48,776 nt of DNA from a virus. The position numbers and the translations under genes are program-made. Each line of letters begins with the position of its first letter. The stretch's first letter is position 1. The notes below the pieces were generated by a model, which made no database searches, was not told the DNA's origin, and was given only the letters and a program-made list of their open reading frames with translations. The stretch is from positions 1 through 48,776 of IMG/VR virus record IMGVR_UViG_3300023703_000855. One strand, 5' to 3'. Shown here piece after piece: positions 15,297 to 24,131 of the stretch.

Positions 15297-15797
15297 ATGA
15301 CCATGAAGACTTGCCGCTCCTGCCAAGTTAGTTTGCCTCTTGAGCTTTTTTCAAAGTCCAAGAGGAACTCTGACGGGTTTCAGAGTGAATGCAAGTCTTG
15401 TCACAATGCTTATGCTCGCGAGCACTATCAAGCCAACAAAGAAAAGCACAACGCCCAGTCTAAAGCTTGGCGTCAAGCTCACCCAGAGTTGGATAGAAAA
15501 TGGTCTCGCGAGCGTCAAGCAAAGCGGCGCAGGGAAAGTGCTCACCTCGTCAATGCTGCAACCGCCGCACGCAAGAGTTACATCAAGCAGGCAACACCAG
15601 CATGGGCCAACAAGTTCTTTATCACCGAGGCATACCATCTTGCCAAGTTGCGTGAGAAAATGTTGGGAGGTAAGTGGCAGGTTGACCACATCATTCCGCT
15701 TCGCGGAAAAAAAGTGTCAGGTCTTCACGTCGAGCACAATCTTCAGGTCATACCAGCTCGATTGAATCTCACAAAGCACGCTAGTTTTACGGTTTAA
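15297..15797 (+). CDS. Free-standing HNH endonuclease (homing type)
   Basis: 166 residues. The N-terminal zinc-knuckle pairs 'CRSCQ' and 'CKSCHNAYAR' are followed by a basic linker and a C-terminal HNH motif: 'QVDHIIPLRG' (Asp-His), then 'VEHNLQVIPARLNLTK' with the conserved Asn residues. Such enzymes nick or cut DNA and spread as selfish genes. It sits between the capsid gene and the next structural gene and differs from both in composition, so recent insertion is likely. An alternative start is ATG 15303. Confidence 0.88.
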   Translation: MTMKTCRSCQVSLPLELFSKSKRNSDGFQSECKSCHNAYAREHYQANKEKHNAQSKAWRQAHPELDRKWSRERQAKRRRESAHLVNAATAARKSYIKQATPAWANKFFITEAYHLAKLREKMLGGKWQVDHIIPLRGKKVSGLHVEHNLQVIPARLNLTKHASFTV

Positions 15798-15819
15798 TTT
15801 TTTTTCAAAGGATTCCAAA

Positions 15820-16332
15820 ATGGATAACTTATCTCTCACCCAAGGCGCAACCCTCGCGTTGGCCGCCGCCGGCTTGGCTGAAGGCACAAACGCCAACACC
15901 ATCAAGACAGCAAACACTGTCCCTTACGTGATCGATGGTCGCTTCTACTCGAAGTCTGCCACTGACAACATCGCTATCAGCTACTCTGGTCCCGTTGTGT
16001 ACCAAGCTGCTGCTGGTGGTATTCAGGCTGTGAACGGCGGCTTCACCGGCGGCGTGAACGGTTCTACTCGCATCTTCAGCTTGTTCTTGGATGCAGCTGG
16101 CGCCGTGTCGTTGTTGCCTGGCCGTATCGTTGACAACGCTGAGTTGTCTGCTGGCCGCGTTGCATTGGAATTCCCTGATGCACCTAAAGGCGTTTGCCCA
16201 TTCGGCGCCTTGCGCGTTGCAGTGACTGCCGGTACTACCTTCACCCCTGGCCAAGTGGACTTGTCCGCTACCGGCGTGACTGCTACCTTCTACGATTTGG
16301 CCGACATCCCGTCGAACCCATTGACTGCCTAA
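15820..16332 (+). CDS. Capsid decoration or minor head protein (likely), 170 aa
   Basis: Rich in Ala/Gly/Thr/Val and beta strands, with no charged helices, like head decoration or fibre proteins. The AAAGGA 8 bases upstream and the optimised codons (TTG, GCT, GGT, as in the capsid gene) indicate high expression. A stable UUCG hairpin follows the gene. Before the HNH insertion it was probably the gene next to the capsid gene. Role inferred from position and composition. Confidence 0.6.
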   Translation: MDNLSLTQGATLALAAAGLAEGTNANTIKTANTVPYVIDGRFYSKSATDNIAISYSGPVVYQAAAGGIQAVNGGFTGGVNGSTRIFSLFLDAAGAVSLLPGRIVDNAELSAGRVALEFPDAPKGVCPFGALRVAVTAGTTFTPGQVDLSATGVTATFYDLADIPSNPLTA

Positions 16333-16341
16333 TAGCAGTTC

Positions 16342-16365
16342 GGCACTCACCTTCGGGTGGGTGCC
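16342..16365 (+). terminator. 10-bp UUCG-capped hairpin after 16332
   Basis: Bases 16342-16351 pair with 16356-16365 (one G-U pair) around the extra-stable tetraloop TTCG. Only a short CCCCCTTT follows, so it may be a weak terminator or a 3'-end stabiliser for the abundant capsid mRNA. Confidence 0.75.
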
Positions 16366-16391
16366 TCCCCCTTTAATTCATGGAGACCATC

Positions 16392-16874
16392 ATGTCATCG
16401 AAACCCACAACCTACGAGCGCAAAGCTACCGTCGACTCAAACAACATCGACATCACCAACTCAGTCCAATCAGTCGAAGAGGTAAAGAGTGCACGCGGCG
16501 TCGAGATCGACACCGACCGCGTTATCAGCACGGATGCAATCGACCAAGAAGACTTCATGCGTGACGAGCTAGTTGTGTTTGTGCAAGAGCCAGGCAATGA
16601 GAACGACCCCGCCTTCGTTGAGATCAACGTCAATGGCGACTACCGCATGGTGGTCCGAGGCAATGAAGCTAAGCTCCGTCGTTACCACGTGGCCGTGCTG
16701 GCAAGTGCCAAGCAATCGCGCCTGCGTCAAACGAAGATTGTGAATCAAGATGGCAGCATGGGTTTCCGCGAGGACAACGTCTTGTCGTTGACCTACCCCT
16801 TCCAAGTGATGCACGACCCTCGCCCAAAGCAGGGCACACCTTGGCTCCGTCAACTCTTGCAAACACCCGCCTAA
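16392..16874 (+). CDS. Minor structural protein (likely), 160 aa
   Basis: ATG 16392 is chosen because ATGGAGA at 16380-16386 then serves as the ribosome-binding site. A Ser/Thr/Val-rich N-terminal 45 residues is followed by a mixed alpha/beta part ('PAFVEINVNGDYRMVVRGNE', 'LRRYHVAVLASAKQSRL'). No named family recognised. Its place between head and adaptor genes suggests a head-completion or minor virion protein. Confidence 0.6.
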   Translation: MSSKPTTYERKATVDSNNIDITNSVQSVEEVKSARGVEIDTDRVISTDAIDQEDFMRDELVVFVQEPGNENDPAFVEINVNGDYRMVVRGNEAKLRRYHVAVLASAKQSRLRQTKIVNQDGSMGFREDNVLSLTYPFQVMHDPRPKQGTPWLRQLLQTPA

Positions 16875-16877
16875 TAC

Positions 16878-17576
16878 ATGAACTACCTCGAGCTAACCAA
16901 GATGCTGCGCCAAGAGTGCGGCATCCCTGGCACTGGTCCAGTATCTGTCGTTGCTCAGACTGGCGAGGCTGCACGCCTTGCCACCTACATCAACGATGCT
17001 TGGCTCGAGCTGCAGGGAATGTATGACAACTGGGGCTGGATGCGTTTGCCATTCAGCTACCAGACTGTCGCAGAGCAGGGTGACTACGCACCCTTCACCA
17101 CCACCAACGATCTCACCGGCAACCCGATGACCGATCTGCGTTACTGGTGGAAGGAGACCGTGCGTTCCTATCGCACTGACATCGGCATCTACGATGAGCA
17201 GTGGTTGGTTGAATGGGAATACCAAGTCTTTCGCAACACCTACCGCTACAACGCGCAGGTGAGCGGTCGACCTGTAGTGTTCGCCATTCATCCAACGGAG
17301 AAGGCCATGATGCTTGGCCAGATTCCAAACACCATTTACACCATGGTTGGCGAGTACCAACGCCTGCCGTCCTCGATGACGGTCGACGCTGACCTGCCAA
17401 CAGGTTTGCCAACCCACCTGCACAAGATCCTTGTCTACAAGGCGATGCAGTTCTATGGTTTGTTTGAGGCCGCGCCAGAGGTATTGGCACGTGGGCAAAG
17501 AGGCGAGACATCTTTGATGGCTCAGCTCACCCGCGAGTGGCTGCCTGAAGTTTCTCTTGGCAATCCATTGGCATAA
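16878..17576 (+). CDS. Head-tail adaptor-like structural protein, 232 aa
   Basis: The N-terminal 'MNYLELTKMLRQECGIPGTG' and the following helix with 'ATYINDAWLELQGMYDNWGW' match the start of podovirus adaptor-type proteins ('...I..a..elq..yddW.w'). Then comes a beta-rich middle ('SGRPVVFAIHPTEKAMML') and C-terminal helices. It sits right before the nozzle-like protein, the usual order in short-tailed phages. It should bind the portal and form the tail's first ring. Confidence 0.7.
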   Translation: MNYLELTKMLRQECGIPGTGPVSVVAQTGEAARLATYINDAWLELQGMYDNWGWMRLPFSYQTVAEQGDYAPFTTTNDLTGNPMTDLRYWWKETVRSYRTDIGIYDEQWLVEWEYQVFRNTYRYNAQVSGRPVVFAIHPTEKAMMLGQIPNTIYTMVGEYQRLPSSMTVDADLPTGLPTHLHKILVYKAMQFYGLFEAAPEVLARGQRGETSLMAQLTREWLPEVSLGNPLA

Positions 17577-17585
17577 GGAAACGAC

Positions 17586-19640
17586 ATGGCTCAGCCCCAA
17601 GTCCAAATGCCAAAGGTCAACTATGACCTTATCCACCTTGCTGGCGGCCTAGATCAAGTAACCCCCACGCTGTCGTTGCCAGCTGGCTACGCGCGCAGGG
17701 CTGCAAACTTCGAGTGCTCGATCAATGGCGGCTACACGCGCATCGCTGGCTATGAACGCTACGATGGCCATGCCAACCCGTCCGACGCAAACTACAACGT
17801 GCTGGTGTGCGTTCTCACCGGTGCAGTCGCAGTTGGCAATACCGTTACTGGCGTAACGTCAGGCGCCACTGGCAAGGTGATTGCGCGCACCGATTCAAAA
17901 GTGGTGATCACGCGCGAGACCGGTACATTCCTAACCGGTGAAACAATTCAAGTCAGCTCGACGAATGTCGGATCGATCACTTCTGTGCAGGGCATGGACA
18001 TCGACGGCTTGACCGATGCGACCTACCGAGGGTTGGCTGCCGACGAGTACCGCACGTCGATCTCCGCAGTTCCAGGCTCTGGCTCAATCCTTGGCGTCGC
18101 CTACTTCAACAACGTCGTCTACGCTTGGCGCAACAACGCTGGCGGCACTGCTGCCAACATCTACAAGTCAAGCTCATCTGGTTGGGTGCAGGTTGCCCTT
18201 GGCTACGAAATCAAATTCGACGGCGGCACGGCTGAGATCTTCGACGGGCAGACCGTTGTAGGTGGCACCAGTGGCGCGAGCGGCGCCGTCACCCGCGTCG
18301 TGCTCGAGTCAGGCAGCTGGTCTGCTGGAACGGCCACTGGCAAGCTGATCATGTCCCTCACCCTCGGCACATTCGTTGACAACGAGGCTCTCAAAGTTGG
18401 TGGCGTGAACAAGGCTGTGGCCGACGGCACAAGCTCTGCGATCACGCTACTGCCTAGCGGTCGAGTCGAGACAATGATCGGCAACTTCGGTGGCGGAACG
18501 GTCAACACCAAGATTTACGGATGCGACGGCAAGAACCGCGGCTTCGAGTTTGATGGCACTGTGTATGTACCCATCAAGACCGGCATGACGGTCGACGTGC
18601 CCACGCGTGTCGCGGTGCACAAGAACCACCTGTTCTTTGCGTTCAACGAATCCCTGCAGTTCTCTGGCATCGGCGAGCCATACAAGTGGACACCACTGCT
18701 TGGCGCCGGCGAGATTGCACTGAACGGCACGATCACCAATTTGCTGATCCTGCCAGGCAACCAGACAACCGGCGCTCTGGGCGTGTACACGCGCAATGAC
18801 ACCAACATTCTGTACGGCACAAGCGAAGCCAACTTCCAGCTGTCCACGTTCAACAGCGGAACCGGTGGCCTACCGTTCACGTCGCAGAACATGGACCAAG
18901 CCTACGTTCTCGATGACCGTGGCGTCATGAACATGAACACGTCGCTGAACTACGGCAACTTCGAGTCCAACGCTTTGACGCTGCGCATTCGCCCGTTCAT
19001 CCAGTCTCGTCGCAACTTGGCCACGGCCAGCGTGCTCAACCGCGAGAAGGGCCAGTACCGAATTTTCTTCAGTGACGGCTACGGCATCTACATGACGTTC
19101 AACGGCAGCAAGGTGCTTGGCATCATGCCTGTGCAGTTCTCGCAGCCGGTCACATGTTGCGTCGAGGGCGAGACCCCAGACGGCTCTTCGACATCGTTCT
19201 TTGGCTCGACCAATGGCTTTGTCTACCGACTCGACGCTGGCACATCTTTTGACGGGGCTGTCATTCCTGCCAACATCAACTTGGTCTACAACAGCATCAA
19301 GTCGCCTCGCGTCTTGAAGCGCTTCCGTAAGGCCAGCGTTGAGATGACGGGTGACTCGTATGCCGAGATCTCTTTTGGCTACGACTTGGGCTACCGCAGC
19401 GTTGAACTCCAGCAATCGACAGCCGCGTTGTACACCAACGACCTGCGCTCGAGCTACTGGGACGACATGACGTGGGACAACTTTGTTTGGGACGGACGCG
19501 ACATCTCGCCGTCGGAGGTGGAAGTTTTGGGTACTGCCGAGAATATGGCTATCCAACTTTCATCTGTGTCGGCGATAATTAAACCATTCACGGTGAACAG
19601 CATCATCGTGCACTATTCCATGCGCCGAGGACTTCGATAA
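17586..19640 (+). CDS. Tail nozzle/stabilisation protein, 684 aa
   Basis: N-terminal 'VNYDLIHLAGGLDQVTPTLSLPAGYARRAANFECSI' is the classic start of podovirus nozzle-type proteins (Gly-Gly-Leu-Asp...Pro-Gly-x-Ala...N-x-E). The body is beta-propeller-like ('GRVETMIGNFGGG', 'NHLFFAFNESLQFSGIGEP'). Two small inserted beta modules share the pattern 'G..V.G.TSGA.G.V.R...G.....G': about residues 75-130 and 210-280. The stop overlaps the next ATG. Confidence 0.75.
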   Translation: MAQPQVQMPKVNYDLIHLAGGLDQVTPTLSLPAGYARRAANFECSINGGYTRIAGYERYDGHANPSDANYNVLVCVLTGAVAVGNTVTGVTSGATGKVIARTDSKVVITRETGTFLTGETIQVSSTNVGSITSVQGMDIDGLTDATYRGLAADEYRTSISAVPGSGSILGVAYFNNVVYAWRNNAGGTAANIYKSSSSGWVQVALGYEIKFDGGTAEIFDGQTVVGGTSGASGAVTRVVLESGSWSAGTATGKLIMSLTLGTFVDNEALKVGGVNKAVADGTSSAITLLPSGRVETMIGNFGGGTVNTKIYGCDGKNRGFEFDGTVYVPIKTGMTVDVPTRVAVHKNHLFFAFNESLQFSGIGEPYKWTPLLGAGEIALNGTITNLLILPGNQTTGALGVYTRNDTNILYGTSEANFQLSTFNSGTGGLPFTSQNMDQAYVLDDRGVMNMNTSLNYGNFESNALTLRIRPFIQSRRNLATASVLNREKGQYRIFFSDGYGIYMTFNGSKVLGIMPVQFSQPVTCCVEGETPDGSSTSFFGSTNGFVYRLDAGTSFDGAVIPANINLVYNSIKSPRVLKRFRKASVEMTGDSYAEISFGYDLGYRSVELQQSTAALYTNDLRSSYWDDMTWDNFVWDGRDISPSEVEVLGTAENMAIQLSSVSAIIKPFTVNSIIVHYSMRRGLR

Positions 19641-21523
19641 TGGCAAACGATTTTTACAACCACGGAACGTACCCAACACCGAACTCCGCAGGCGCATCAG
19701 CCTCGATGCGAGCCGAGCTGGATGCGATCTCCGCGGGCTTCAACAAACTACCAACGCTGGCTGGCAACGGCTACAAAGTCGTTGGCGTCAACGCCGCTGG
19801 CACTGCACTCGAGGCAGATGCCAAGCTGATGAACGTGGACTTCAGCACCACCAACGTAGCCGCTGGCGCTGTTGGTCGACTGACATGGAACGACACTGAC
19901 GGCACGCTCGACCTCGGCTTGAAGGGTGGCAACGTCACCTTGCAAATCGGTCAAGAGCAAAACGTGCGCATCTACAACGAGACCGCAACAGGCTTCGTTG
20001 ATATGCAGGTTGTGAAGATCACCGGCTCGTCCGGCACTCGTCTCACCGCCGATCTAGCCAAGGGCGACAGCGATGCAAACTCTGCATCAACACTGGCCAT
20101 CATGACTGAGCCAGCGGCGTCGCATGGTGAAGGCTTCGCCACCACGTTTGGCCTGATTCGTCAAATCAATACCTCGGCATTTACCGAGGGTGCAACCCTG
20201 TACTTGTCACCAACAGTTTTTGGTGGCATCACAACAACCCGACCAACAGCCCCAAACCACACAGTGGTATTGGGCTGGTGCGTTCGTTCTCATGCAACCC
20301 AAGGCGTCATCTACGTCAACATCAACAACGGCTACGAGCTGGATGAGTTGCATGACGTGCTCATCACATCGGCCTCTGCTTACAACATGCTGCGTCGCAA
20401 TGCTGCGAACACCGTGTGGGAAAACATTGCAGGCCCAACTGGCGCAATCGTTGGCACGACTGATACCCAGACACTGACCAACAAGACCATCTCTGGCGGC
20501 ACTGTGACGGGCGCTGTGGTGACGGGCTTGTCTACCCCTTCATCCGACTCCGATGCAGCCACCAAGGCCTATGTCGACAGCGTGGTGAGCGGTCTCGACC
20601 CGAAGGCGTCTTGCGTTGTGGCGACCACGGCCAACATCACCCTGTCTGGCACGCAAACAATTGACGGCGTGGCCGTCACTGTTGGACAGCGCGTGCTGGT
20701 CAAGGATCAATCGAGCCAAGCAGCCAACGGCATTTACTTGGTGGCTTCTGGCTCATGGACTCGCACCACAGATTTCGACTCATGGGCTGAAGTGCCTAGC
20801 GCGTTTGTGTTCGTCGAGGCCGGCTCAACCAACGCCAACAACGGCTACGTCTGTACATCCACAGCTGGCGGCACTATCGGCTCGACAGCGATCACATGGT
20901 CGCAGTTCTCTGGCGCTGGTCAGATCACGGCTGGTGCCGGTATGACGAAGACGGGCAACACGCTCGACGTTGTCACAGCCTCGTCGTCACGCATCGTGGT
21001 GAACGCCAATGACATCGACTTGGCTACCACCGGCGTGAGTGCTGGTACATACAAGTCCGTCACTGTCGACGTGTATGGCCGTATCACCGGCGGCACAAAC
21101 CCAACCACACTGGCTGGCTACGGCATCACTGATGCGTACACCAAGACCTACATCGACACACTGTTTGGCTCCACAAGCTCGGCTGCCGCAAGCGCCGCCG
21201 CTGCACTGGTCAGCCAGAACGCTGCGGCAGCAAGCCAGTCTGCAGCCGCTACAAGCGCCAGCAACGCGTCAACAAGCGAGACCAATGCCGCGGCATCTGC
21301 TGCGTCTGCAGCGGCCTCGTATGACTCGTTTGACGATCGCTACCTCGGCCCAAAGGCCACGGCCCCAACACTCGACAACGACGGCAACGCGTTACTCGTT
21401 GGCGCCCTGTACTGGAACACTGGTGTCAGCGCACTCTACGTGTACGACGGCGCAGGCTGGAATTTTTACGGCGCGGCAGACCCTGCGGGAACCGCAGTGG
21501 CCATGGCCATCGCCCTGGGTTGA
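19640..21523 (+). CDS. Tail fibre protein, 627 aa
   Basis: The N terminus ('MANDFYNHGTYPTPNSAGAS', 'ELDAISAGFNKLP') is a tail-attachment type. The middle has a 'TQTLTNKTISGG' fibre repeat and a 'SDAATKAYVDSVVSGL' coiled start, followed by a 'VRVLVKDQSSQAANGIYLV'-like fibre domain. Residues about 520-570 are a long Ala/Ser heptad stretch, a trimeric coiled coil. The C terminus 'GALYWNTGVSALYVYDGAGW' is a common fibre end module. It probably forms the trimeric host-binding fibre shaft. Confidence 0.82.
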   Translation: MANDFYNHGTYPTPNSAGASASMRAELDAISAGFNKLPTLAGNGYKVVGVNAAGTALEADAKLMNVDFSTTNVAAGAVGRLTWNDTDGTLDLGLKGGNVTLQIGQEQNVRIYNETATGFVDMQVVKITGSSGTRLTADLAKGDSDANSASTLAIMTEPAASHGEGFATTFGLIRQINTSAFTEGATLYLSPTVFGGITTTRPTAPNHTVVLGWCVRSHATQGVIYVNINNGYELDELHDVLITSASAYNMLRRNAANTVWENIAGPTGAIVGTTDTQTLTNKTISGGTVTGAVVTGLSTPSSDSDAATKAYVDSVVSGLDPKASCVVATTANITLSGTQTIDGVAVTVGQRVLVKDQSSQAANGIYLVASGSWTRTTDFDSWAEVPSAFVFVEAGSTNANNGYVCTSTAGGTIGSTAITWSQFSGAGQITAGAGMTKTGNTLDVVTASSSRIVVNANDIDLATTGVSAGTYKSVTVDVYGRITGGTNPTTLAGYGITDAYTKTYIDTLFGSTSSAAASAAAALVSQNAAAASQSAAATSASNASTSETNAAASAASAAASYDSFDDRYLGPKATAPTLDNDGNALLVGALYWNTGVSALYVYDGAGWNFYGAADPAGTAVAMAIALG

Positions 21524-21539
21524 TTAACAAGGAATCAAA

Positions 21540-21866
21540 ATGGCAAACAACTTCACCTCCTACGCCAACAAAGATGTCGGCACATCCGCAGCTACCGTGG
21601 TCACCGTGGGCGCCTCGACGCAGACAACAGTGATTGGCATGTCGTGCGCAAATACAACTGCAAGCCCAGTAACTGCTGACGCGTACATCACCCGTTCTGG
21701 CGTAAACTACTACCTGATCAAAGGCGCAACAGTCCCAGTGGGCGGCGCGCTCGTGATCGTTGGTGGAGACCAGAAAGTTGTGCTGACTACGAACGACGCA
21801 TTGAAAGTTGTGTCGTCTGCTGCCGCGTCATTGGACGTGGTGACAAGCGTGCTCAACATCACCTAA
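21540..21866 (+). CDS. Small beta-rich tail/fibre-region protein, 108 aa
   Basis: Ala/Thr/Val-rich beta protein ('YLIKGATVPVGGALVIVGGD', 'LTTNDALKVVSSAAASLDVV'), typical of small virion proteins next to fibres. The AAGGAATCAAA before its ATG is repeated before the ferritin gene. Likely a tail accessory protein. Confidence 0.65.
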   Translation: MANNFTSYANKDVGTSAATVVTVGASTQTTVIGMSCANTTASPVTADAYITRSGVNYYLIKGATVPVGGALVIVGGDQKVVLTTNDALKVVSSAAASLDVVTSVLNIT

Positions 21867-21876
21867 GAGGTAGTCG

Positions 21877-22695
21877 ATGTCCTACGTAGGTAACACACCC
21901 ACCCAGCAGGCTTTCACGCCAGCCGTTGACTACTTCAGTGGCAACGGTGCTAACACTGCGTTCACACTGTCTCGCCCTGTCGCATCTGCCGCGCAGGTTG
22001 AAGTCATTGTCAACAACGTAGTGCAAAACCCCAGCACAGCCTACACAGTCAACGGCAACACGGTCACCTTCACCGGTGCACCGTCCGCTGGCACAAACAA
22101 CATCTACGTTCGCTACACATCGCCGATCACTCAGGTGATTCAACCAGGTCAAGGCACTGTTGGCACATCTGCTTTGGTGGATGCTGCTGTCACGACTGCG
22201 AAGATTGCTGATGCAAACATCACGGCTTCGAAGTTGGCTGCTGGTCAAGTGCTGAGCTTGAACGGTGTGGCCTTCCCATCAACGCAAGTCGCATCATCTG
22301 ACGCAAACACGCTGGATGATTATGAGGAAGGGACTTGGACGCCAAGCATTGGTGGGACAGCAACATACACAAGTCGATCTGGACGATACACGAAGGTCGG
22401 TAATTTGGTGACGGTGTTCTATGCAATTTCAGTCAACGTGATTGGAACCGGCAGTATTTATGGGATTCAAAATTTACCGTTTGTATCAGCAGCAGGTATT
22501 ACGCAGTTTGGGCCGACTGGAAACTTCACAGCTCTAAACACTTCGCTGTATTACTTGTATTCATATACTGACCCAGCTAGTAACAGTATCAATTTTGGTG
22601 GTACGTCATCTCTTGGTACTGGAAGCGGTGCACCCCAGCCTATTTTCAAAAGCGGCGCTTCGGTTGCTGGGCAATTTTCATATTTTGTAGACTAA
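21877..22695 (+). CDS. Tail fibre/receptor-binding protein with variable C terminus, 272 aa
   Basis: N-terminal domain 'MSYVGNTPTQQAF...YFSGNGANTAFTLSRPV...QNPSTAYTVNGNTVTFTGAPSAGTNNIYVRY' (residues 1-90) is a known fibre-attachment fold, here paralogous to that in 22960-23970. A linker ('ALVDAAVTTAKIADANITASKL') leads to a C-terminal domain from residue about 145 ('LDDYEEGTWTPSIGG...SRSGRYTKVGNLV'), a common phage tail tip module. Its DNA is AT-richer than the N-terminal half, a sign of module exchange. Confidence 0.78.
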   Translation: MSYVGNTPTQQAFTPAVDYFSGNGANTAFTLSRPVASAAQVEVIVNNVVQNPSTAYTVNGNTVTFTGAPSAGTNNIYVRYTSPITQVIQPGQGTVGTSALVDAAVTTAKIADANITASKLAAGQVLSLNGVAFPSTQVASSDANTLDDYEEGTWTPSIGGTATYTSRSGRYTKVGNLVTVFYAISVNVIGTGSIYGIQNLPFVSAAGITQFGPTGNFTALNTSLYYLYSYTDPASNSINFGGTSSLGTGSGAPQPIFKSGASVAGQFSYFVD

Positions 22696-22707
22696 AAGGA
22701 ACACATC

Positions 22708-22959
22708 ATGTCACTCCAAGAAACCAAAGTCATCGACCAAATCACCGTCACAGAGAACGGCACGGTGCTGTACCGCGAAGCAACTCGCATCCTCAAAGAC
22801 GGCGAGCAAATCGCACAGACATTCCACCGCACATCGCTAACACCTGGCCAAGACCTGACAGGCCAGCCAGCTAACGTGGTTGCAATTTGCAACGCAGCAT
22901 GGACAGTGGAAGTCGTATCTGCGTACAACGCTCAGGTAGCAGCTCAACAAGGGGCTTAA
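22708..22959 (+). CDS. Small fibre-region protein, 83 aa
   Basis: 'VIDQITVTENGTVLYREATRI' and 'ANVVAICNAAWTVEVVSAYN' recall short proteins found between tail-fibre genes, probably chaperones or fibre accessories. AAAAGGA precedes the ATG. The function is not established. Confidence 0.6.
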   Translation: MSLQETKVIDQITVTENGTVLYREATRILKDGEQIAQTFHRTSLTPGQDLTGQPANVVAICNAAWTVEVVSAYNAQVAAQQGA

Positions 22960-23970
22960 ATGTCATACATCGGCAACCAGCCAACCAGCGTAGCCTTCCT
23001 AACTGACACGTTCAGCGGAACGGGCTTAGCTACGGCATTCACTATGCAAGTGGCTCCGGCCACTACGTCATCCATTCTTGTCGCCATCACAGGCGTGGTG
23101 CAAGACCCGTCGACCTACTCTGTGGTCGGTACAACGCTGACTTTTAGCCAAGCGCCTCCTGTCGGTACTAGCAACATCTCCGTGCGCTACATGGGCATCC
23201 CTGCATCTGGTGTCACAACCACTGCATACCGCACTGTGACCAACTTCACAGCGACCGGTGGCCAGACAACATTCAGCGTGCCCAGCTACACAGTTGGCTA
23301 CGTTGACGTCTACCGCAACGGTGTCCGCTTGGCCGCTGCTGACTACACCGCGACAAACGGAACAACAGTTGTTCTGGCAAACGCTGCCACCTCCGGTGAC
23401 TCTGTGGTGACTGAGAGCTTCTATGTGAGCTCGGTGTTGAACGCTATCCCTGCTGTTGCTGGTGCGGTGAACTCCACCTACATCACAGACGGTGCGGTGA
23501 CTCAGGCCAAGCTCGGTGCAAACGTGGCGGGTAATGGGCCTACGTTTAGCGCTTACGCAAACACTAACCAGACAATTTCAAACGTAACATGGACAAAAGT
23601 TCAGTTTCAAACAGAAGAATGGGACACGAACAGCAACTTTAACAACACAGGGTCTACGGTTGGCTCAACCCCCGCGTACGCTTTTTTGCCAACTGTTGCT
23701 GGATACTATCAACTCAACGCAAACATAACAATTCAAGGCTCAACAACGGGCAATTTGATTCTTGATTTGTATAAAAACGGAAGCCCATATCGCCAAGGAA
23801 CACAAGTTATTGCTGAGGCTGCTGGTGCTGTTGTTTCTACAATTGTTTATGCAAATGGAACTACAGACTATTTTGAAGTTTTTGTTTATCAGGGTGGCGG
23901 AGTATCAAAATCTCTTTACGGGATATACCCATACAACTTATTTACAGCAGCACTTGTAAGGGCCGCATGA
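22960..23970 (+). CDS. Tail fibre with C1q-like tip, 336 aa
   Basis: Residues 1-85 ('MSYIGNQPTSVAF...FSGTGLATAFTM...VQDPSTYSVVGTTLTFSQAPPVGTSNISVRYMG') are paralogous to the N terminus of 21877-22695. A second beta unit follows ('GYVDVYRNGVRLAAADYTATNG'). The C-terminal 135 residues ('FSAYANTNQTI...VQFQTEEWDTNSNF...FLPTVAGYYQLNANITIQ') have the C1q/TNF-like jelly-roll pattern used by fibre tips. The tip DNA is AT-rich relative to the start. Confidence 0.78.
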   Translation: MSYIGNQPTSVAFLTDTFSGTGLATAFTMQVAPATTSSILVAITGVVQDPSTYSVVGTTLTFSQAPPVGTSNISVRYMGIPASGVTTTAYRTVTNFTATGGQTTFSVPSYTVGYVDVYRNGVRLAAADYTATNGTTVVLANAATSGDSVVTESFYVSSVLNAIPAVAGAVNSTYITDGAVTQAKLGANVAGNGPTFSAYANTNQTISNVTWTKVQFQTEEWDTNSNFNNTGSTVGSTPAYAFLPTVAGYYQLNANITIQGSTTGNLILDLYKNGSPYRQGTQVIAEAAGAVVSTIVYANGTTDYFEVFVYQGGGVSKSLYGIYPYNLFTAALVRAA

Positions 23971-24131
23971 TGACACTCTACGAAAAAATCAAAGCACTCT
24001 ATCCTGAACTGCAAGACGCAGACTTCATGGACACCATTCGCTTGCAAAACGACAGCGATGGCAAAGGTGACTACATTGCTAAGTGGGAACACCCAACATT
24101 GGCACAACCAACTGAGGAGCAGCTCGCATGA
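23967..24131 (+). CDS. Small fibre-associated protein, 54 aa
   Basis: ATGATG at 23967 overlaps the preceding stop. The product 'MMTLYEKIKALYPELQDADF...TIRLQNDSDGKGDYIAKWEHP' resembles short XkdW-like proteins near phage fibre genes. Its TGA overlaps the next ATG. Probably an assembly accessory; not proven. Confidence 0.6.
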   Translation: MMTLYEKIKALYPELQDADFMDTIRLQNDSDGKGDYIAKWEHPTLAQPTEEQLA

